Shown: positions 58,979-64,000 of the stretch, in pieces | How the letters are laid out: every line of letters starts with the position of its first letter | Numbering within the stretch: position 1 is the stretch's first letter | Assembly (NCBI GenBank): GCA_029990175.1 | Contig: JARKIP010000049.1 | Location: 10,456,001 to 10,520,000 of the forward strand | From: Petunia secreta | Taxonomy: Eukaryota > Streptophyta > Magnoliopsida > Solanales > Solanaceae | DNA: 64,000 nt | Direction: 5' to 3' | The notes under the pieces: model-generated | Database searches by the model: none | What the model was told of the DNA's origin: nothing | What the model saw: the letters and a program-made list of their open reading frames with translations, nothing else | Made by a program: the position numbers and the translations under genes

Positions 58979-59837
58979 TGCGGGGAAAACTATCGCAAGA
59001 CCTTTCACTAGAAGTCAAGCCAAGATGGTCCAAGACATTCACCTCCACTTCACTTGGAAGGACATGGAAGAGGACTACGGAAGAGACTTGAAGATCTTGA
59101 ATTGGAGCGCCATGGAAGGAGGACCTCCCAGGGATGGAGGAGGGGCGCCTCAAGCCATCTTCGATAAGGTAGTGACACGCTTCGGTGAGGGCAGACCTCC
59201 TCTATCTAGAGGCGGGGCGCCTAAAAATTCCACCCTTAAAAAATTGGCTAAGTCTCCTCAGAAAGGAAGCTCACTGGCTATTTTGGCCTCTCCAGGGCGG
59301 GGCGCCCAAGATTCGGGGCGGACCTCCTCCTGAAAGAGAGAAAGGCAGCTCACAGGCAAGGAGGGGCACCTCCATTCTGAGGAGGGGCGCCTCTACTGAC
59401 GGGATTTCCTTTAGCTTTTGTGTGTAATTCCAATTATAGCCCTGCGTGGCCTTATTTGTTTTAACCCACTTTGGGGGTATTTTAGACATTACATTAGGCA
59501 TAGAAGAAGACTAATAAATGTCTTCCTTGCGCTCTCATTTTATTTAGATTACCTTGAATATTGATGACAACAATTTGAGATAAGATTCTCTTATGAATGA
59601 ACCTTTACTTTTTGGCTTGAATCAATTGGTTGCACTAACTGAACCTCGATCCAAACCCGACCGGGCTATTTGCAATAACCGGGTGTTCTTGAGGACTGTC
59701 CGCATAGCATGGGTTGTTCATGACCCGAATCGAGGGTGTCACAAAACCTGTTCTTCATGGCTACTTCGTAGGGAGTTCAAGATCCGTCTTGCTCATATCG
59801 TGTCTTTTTAGCTTCCGCATTTTAATCCGTATTATCT
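58979..59837 (+). repeat. Gypsy K 5' LTR
   Basis: About 859 bp, starting TGCGGGG inside the pol C-terminal reading frame, with the PFTRSQAK-like block just after. TAATAAATG near 59510 is a weak TATA. The 3' LTR at 63563 matches with a number of changes and one extra word unit. Confidence 0.85.
59118..59400. repeat. GGAGGACCTCC and GAGGGGCGCCTC words in the U3 of Gypsy K
   Basis: Two word types alternate: GGAGGACCTCC (59118-59128, a perfect inverted repeat around one A) and GGAGGGGCGCCTC (59139-59151), centres about 22 bp apart. Related words recur near 59194, 59207, 59297, 59321, 59360 and 59383. The 3' LTR repeats the array at 63706-64000 with an additional pair. Confidence 0.82.
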
Positions 59838-59849
59838 TGGTATCAGAGC
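59838..59849 (+). other. Gypsy K primer binding site
   Basis: TGGTATCAGAGC, initiator tRNA-Met type, directly after the LTR, as in H. Confidence 0.88.
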
Positions 59850-60321
59850 AAGGCTCGCGATTTGTTTCTACAAACCCTCGATCCTTGATCATCGTGCCTA
59901 AGTTAGTTTTTACTTTAGTTTCTTATTTGTTATTGTTGAAAAAGAAGAAAATACAAAAAAATTGAAAAAGTTGAAAAACACCCAAAAAAACATTTGCTCA
60001 CGTTTCTCAGATTGATTGACCCATTGATTGATTGATATCGGGGTTTGTTCTCTATAAAAAACCCATCGATTTGGTACCAATATCTTGTGATTTGAAGTTG
60101 TGAAACGATATTTGATGATTTGAAACCCTTGCTATGAACTTTAAGAACATTGAGATTTTATTGTTGTTGATTGGGTGTTGATAAAAATCATTGGGGTTTG
60201 ATTATAGTAGTTGAAAATAGAATTGGGTACCTTTGAATTGGGAAAACAACTTGAAATCGTTGGAAATTTGGGTGAAAGAAAACAAAAATCCGTGGTTGAA
60301 AATTTACTGGTTCAGCTTTGG

Positions 60322-60431
60322 GAGGGGCGCCTCAGTATCTGGGCGGACCTCCTCCACTGAACAACCTTCACAGGTCAAGTTGGACTAGTGAGGTTGGAGC
60401 GCCTCCAATCTGAGGAGGGGCACCTCCTCTG
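60322..60431. repeat. GC-word dyads in the leader of Gypsy K
   Basis: GGAGGGGCGCCTC then GGCGGACCTCCTCC, and GGAGCGCCTCC then GGAGGGGCACCTCC: two dyads about 475-590 nt after the primer site, using the same two word types as the LTR of this element. The rest of the leader (59850-60851) has no recognisable feature. Confidence 0.82.
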
Positions 60432-60851
60432 TTGTTTCAGCTTTGGGTAGTTTCTTTCGTAGGATTTCGATTGTTCTTTACTTGCACCACGTCCGGCTAG
60501 TACCTTGACAGTAACATTCCTACTCGATTTGTACTAATCATTTGAGCCTTTAGGATAGTCGTGCCTAGTGGAGAGTAGATCTCAAAGAAGAATTTGTAGA
60601 ACCATTTGTTTCAAGTTCGCACTTAAAGAGCTTAGCATCCATCGAGTCCTAAATTCCACTCGTCCCGAAGAGTGCTTGATCTTGTGGATTGCTTGGTTGT
60701 TGATTAGGAACGTGGTTCAACTACGTGTTCACCTTTGGTTCAAGCTTGAGTGATATATCCCCGACCACTAAACGAGTGTACCCGAGTGACATTCAAGTGA
60801 GATGTGTGTGTGAGGTTATTTCACTAACTGTTTGCTTGTTTTGTAGGTACC

Positions 60852-61971
60852 ATGGCTAGTGAAGGTGTAGATCCCATGAAGGGAGTGTTGGCTACCATCA
60901 TGACCAAGTTGGATGGTATGAGCCTAAGACTTGAAAATCTTGAAAGAAGGACCCCGAGTGTCCAACTTGAGACCGGTGAAGGTACAAGTGACTCAACCAT
61001 TATCTGGGAACAATTTGCCGAATTGGTCAAGCAACAAAAGCTAAAGGATGATTTTGCTAGAAATGAGCATGTGTTGGGCAATACTCAACAAGTGGGCATT
61101 CCCCACAACTTGGGCAATCCCCAAGGAAATGTCCAACTCCCTAGAGCCCGTAAAAATATTGCACCTCTTGAGCAAGTTGATGAAGCTCAAGAAGGGGAAG
61201 ATGCCGGATTTGATGATGTTGATTTTGAAGCTCCCTATCTGAAAAGGAGAGCTATGAATGGGGGTCGGGATGTGAATAGGGGTAGAGGCCGAGGTCAAGG
61301 GCCACCCAAGGGGAATGTTAGAGGGAATGGTAGAAGGAATTATGATGCTTATGGTGACAACTTTGGGGGCCAACCGGAGCCTACCGAGGGGTCGTGACAA
61401 CAATAATCTCAATAGTGTGAAGCTTTCTATTCCTACATTCAAAGGGGGTAGTGATCCGGTTGAGTATCTTGAGTGGAAGCTAACCATAGAAAGAGTGTTT
61501 GATACCAATGACATGACCGAGGAGAAGAAAGCCAAATATGCTATATATTCTTTTGAATCTTTTGCTTCTACTTAGTGGGAAGCAACCAAGAGGTCAAGAA
61601 GAAGGAATGCTTTGCCTGTGAATCTTACTTGGGGTGAATTAACTCGTGTGATGGATGAAAAATATGTGACTCCCCAATATCGTCAAGACCAACTCAAAAG
61701 GCTTTATGAGTTGAAACAAGGCCACAGACGGTTAGAGAGTACTATAATGAGTTTGAGCAAAACCGAATGACCTTGGACATGGATATGGAGGAAGATGAGC
61801 AAGCCGTGATTCGATTCATGAATGGCCTGAACCTCGATAGCCTCTCAATTGAGGTTTCAAAAGTTTCCTTCTCATCATGATCTATTTGAGGCGGCGGTTG
61901 AAGCCGAGTAATGGCTCAAAGAAGAGAAGTCCACCCGCTACAAGAATGCTACTCCTACTCCCGTGAGTAAG
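60852..61971 (+). pseudogene. Gypsy K gag, N-terminal and capsid part
   Basis: Starts MASEGVDPMKGVLAT, then LEQVDEAQEGEDAGFDD and an RG tract (RDVNRGRGRGQG) in the first 181 codons (60852-61397). The capsid core follows after a frame change: LSIPTFKGGSDPVEYLEW, FDTNDMTEEKKAKYA, a stop at 61573, then WGELTRVMDEKYVTPQY. It is cut at 61971 by solo LTR L. Same family as H. Confidence 0.82.
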
Positions 61972-62812
61972 TGATGCAATACGAACCAGGCACACCTGTT
62001 CGATTCATCAAGTTAGTCCACAACGGAGTCACATGACGCCCACGATCGAATAGTGTAGCTGGAATGGAATATGTCGAAGACTGCCTCGCCGAGCAACAAC
62101 GATGGAAATCCACAAAGCAGACAACAAGTGATCGATGCTAGCTTCGGAAGCTATGAGACCGGGCACAACACATGGGAGCTCAACGATCAAGCTTGAACCC
62201 GAGGGAAGAAATCGAGTTCGAGATCCGAAGGCTTCATCTACGAGCTCGAGCCTAAAGACGGAAGTGTTCGGACACTCAACCTTGGCGTCGAGCAGTGATT
62301 GACCGAACACTATAATTGTGTCCAAGGCAAGCGAGCGTCCGACTCAAATGTGTTCGAGCTAAGCTGCCGAACACATAAAACTGCTTCAGCCCTGCATGGC
62401 TTATTCTTATTGGTCGCCTAAGACCGTTTTACTATTTTTCCCTTTACATTGTCTATATAAACCCCTAGCATAGCTCATTAGAGGGGAGCTTAGTTGATTG
62501 TTGATGATATTGTGAGAATAGAGATAGATTTGGCCGAGCCAATCTTGTGGAAGCCTGAGGCTTCATGAACTCCAATACTTGGAATCGAATAGATGTCATC
62601 CTAGTATGAATCCTTGTTAGATTCCAGTTTCCTTTCTCCCTTGGATAATCAATCATGTTTTGATTCGGATTATCCATTCTTTCTTCTATTTCTGTTCTCC
62701 CCCATCCCTTATTTCTTGTTATCTTGGTTACTTTATCGCTCCCGCCTCTTTATCTTATTGTATCCGCGTCGTTTTGGATTGCTTGCTTTATCTTTGTGTG
62801 TAGTTTGCATCC
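61972..62812. mobile_element. Solo LTR L, target duplication GTAAG
   Basis: 841 bp from TGATGCAATACG to TTTGCATCC, flanked by GTAAG at 61967-61971 and 62813-62817, interrupting gag of K. The TGATGCAA/TTGCATC ends are those of the H LTR. TATA box CTATATAAACCCC near 62453. It contains no GC-word array, a useful internal contrast. Confidence 0.85.
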
Positions 62813-63260
62813 GTAAGCCAAAGGAATGGAAGACTCCAAACACAAATGGTGTAAGTGCAAGTCGTGATGTGAAGAAGACTTATGAGAAGCTAACACCAAA
62901 TGTGGGAGGTAATTCTAAAAATCCATTGAATACTCCTACTTCTTCTTCTACTCAATGTTATAAATGTAAGGGGTATGGCCACTTTTCTAGAGATTGTCCC
63001 ACTCGTAAAGACATGATTGTGATGGAAGATGGGTTGGTTCATGAACAAGATAGTGAGTCCGAGAATGAGGAAGTTGCTTGTGAAGAGGCTATAGAAGAAG
63101 GAGAGGATCCTAACTTGTTCTTAGTGGTTAGGAGGAGTTTGAGTACCAGAGTCATGGAAGCGGAGGTAGAAAATGTGTAAAGAGAGAACCTTTTTCATGC
63201 TAGATGTCATGTGATAGGGCAAGTATGCTCAATGGTTATTGATTAAACCAAGTAATTGTT
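62813..63260 (+). pseudogene. Gypsy K gag C-terminus and protease start
   Basis: Resumes after LTR L with PKEWKTPNTNGVSAS, then the CCHC knuckle CYKCKGYGHFSRDC, an acidic stretch (EEVACEEAIEEGEDP), and after a stop at 63178 a protease-like RENLFHARCHVIGQVCSMVID. The rest of pol is deleted; the C-terminal tail reappears at about 63400 (KARE to AGQTT). Confidence 0.78.
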
Positions 63261-63562
63261 GTTCTCCTTGGAGACTTGATCTTTGTGATTATTATTGATA
63301 CTTGGTTATACCATAAGAGTGTGTTTTCCACACTTCGTGCACTAATCTACTTTCGAAGTAGGAGGTTTTGTGTTTACTTGTCGTTGCTTGTAGGTTCTAA
63401 GCTCCATGCTAAGGCAAGGGAGATCTTGGAAGAAGCCTATGTCAAAGTGACGTTCAAGAAGTACAAAGGAGGAGAGCATTGGGCACCCCGAGGAGATGAT
63501 GATACCATGGACGAGAACGCCTTGTTTTCGAGGACGAAATCTTCCGAAGAAGAGGAAGATGA

Positions 63563-64000
63563 TGCGGGGCAAACTACCTAAAAGCCTTTCACTAGAAGTC
63601 AAGCCAAAATGGTCCAAGACATTCACATGTACTTGACTTGGAAGGACAATGAAGAGGACTCCAGAAGAGACATGAAGATCATGCATTGGATCACCATGGA
63701 AGTAGGACCTCCCAGTGATGGAGGAGGGGCGCCTCAAGAATTGGGAGGACCTCCCAAGGATGGAGGAGGGGCGCCTCAAGCTATCTTCGACAAGGCAGTG
63801 ACATGCTTCAGCAAGGGCAGACCTCCTCCATTTGGAGGCGGGGCGCCTCAAAATTGTACCCTTCAAAAATTGGCTAAGTATGGGAAAGGAAGCTCACTGG
63901 CTATTTTGGTCTCTCCAGGGTGGGGTGCCCAAGATTCGGGGTGGACCTCCTCCTGAAGGAGAGAAAGGCAGCTCACCGGCAAGGAGGGGCGCCTCCATTC
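63563..64000 (+). repeat. Gypsy K 3' LTR (truncated by window end)
   Basis: Starts TGCGGGGCAAACTACC within the pol C-terminal frame and repeats the first half of 58979-59837, including the word array with one more GGAGGACCTCC-type pair near 63741-63777. Confidence 0.85.

Larger units (their letters stand above)
58979..64000 (+). mobile_element. Ty3/Gypsy element K, large pol deletion, runs off the window
   Basis: 5' LTR 58979-59837, primer site 59838-59849, leader, gag, the first codons of protease, then a jump to the pol C-terminus and the 3' LTR (from 63563, cut by the window end). gag is interrupted by solo LTR L. It lacks RT, RNase H and integrase, so it would depend on a relative such as I for mobility. 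Confidence 0.85.

Noticed and set aside
59025..59333. Open frames across the K word arrays giving GGAPQ/GGPP-like peptides (also 63609-63956)
   Set aside because: They extend the pol C-terminal frame into repeated GC words; spacing and palindromy explain the pattern better than protein coding.

Overview
This is a repeat-dense nuclear window from a flowering plant, most likely a Solanaceae. The evidence is GT-AG introns, plant-type Copia and Ty3/Gypsy elements, an Ogre/Tat element with a tRNA-Arg primer site, a Mutator-like transposon with plant MURA domains, a Solanaceae-type tRNA-derived SINE, and two conserved single-copy-looking plant genes. Genus was not determined.

Host genes: a 15-exon clathrin-assembly (ANTH/AP180/CALM) gene lies at 29963-34610 (+), and an intronless UDP-glucuronate 4-epimerase gene lies at 36799-38094 (-). 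About 2.2 kb of AT-rich sequence separates them. Nearly all of the rest is transposable elements nested up to three deep.

Left block, 1-16.2 kb: a decayed Copia (C, 1-188 plus 14781-16.2 kb) is split by a long-LTR element (A, 194-14775, target duplication GACGT). A's 5' LTR was hit by a young Copia (B, 1159-6253, LTRs that read as identical) and by an Ogre (6618-14232) that lost its 3' half together with the inside of A. At 17.4-22.8 kb is a nearly full-length Copia (E). At 22.9-23.5 kb is a hAT-type MITE carrying a SINE, both with target duplications. At 23.65-28.97 kb is a Copia (F) whose 5' half is inverted in place.

Centre, 38.4-45.4 kb: a Stowaway-like MITE upstream of the epimerase gene is split by a 6.65 kb Mutator-like element. 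It has 122 bp terminal inverted repeats and two convergent genes, a MURA-type transposase and a GRF-zinc-finger/coiled-coil/membrane protein. A solo LTR (D) sits in the last transposase exon.

Right block, 47.4-64 kb: remnants of one Ty3/Gypsy family (H on -, I and K on +), a solo LTR (L) inside K, a Tat-like Gypsy (J), an 0.8 kb nearly G-free cytosine-rich tract, and AT-rich tandem repeats.

The most unusual signal is a class of GC-rich, self-complementary 10-13 bp words in five of these LTR elements (A, D, H, I, K), in otherwise AT-rich DNA. They come as dyads about 20-22 bp apart just upstream of each LTR TATA box, and in H and K again in the 5' leader. The word differs between elements but the architecture is kept.
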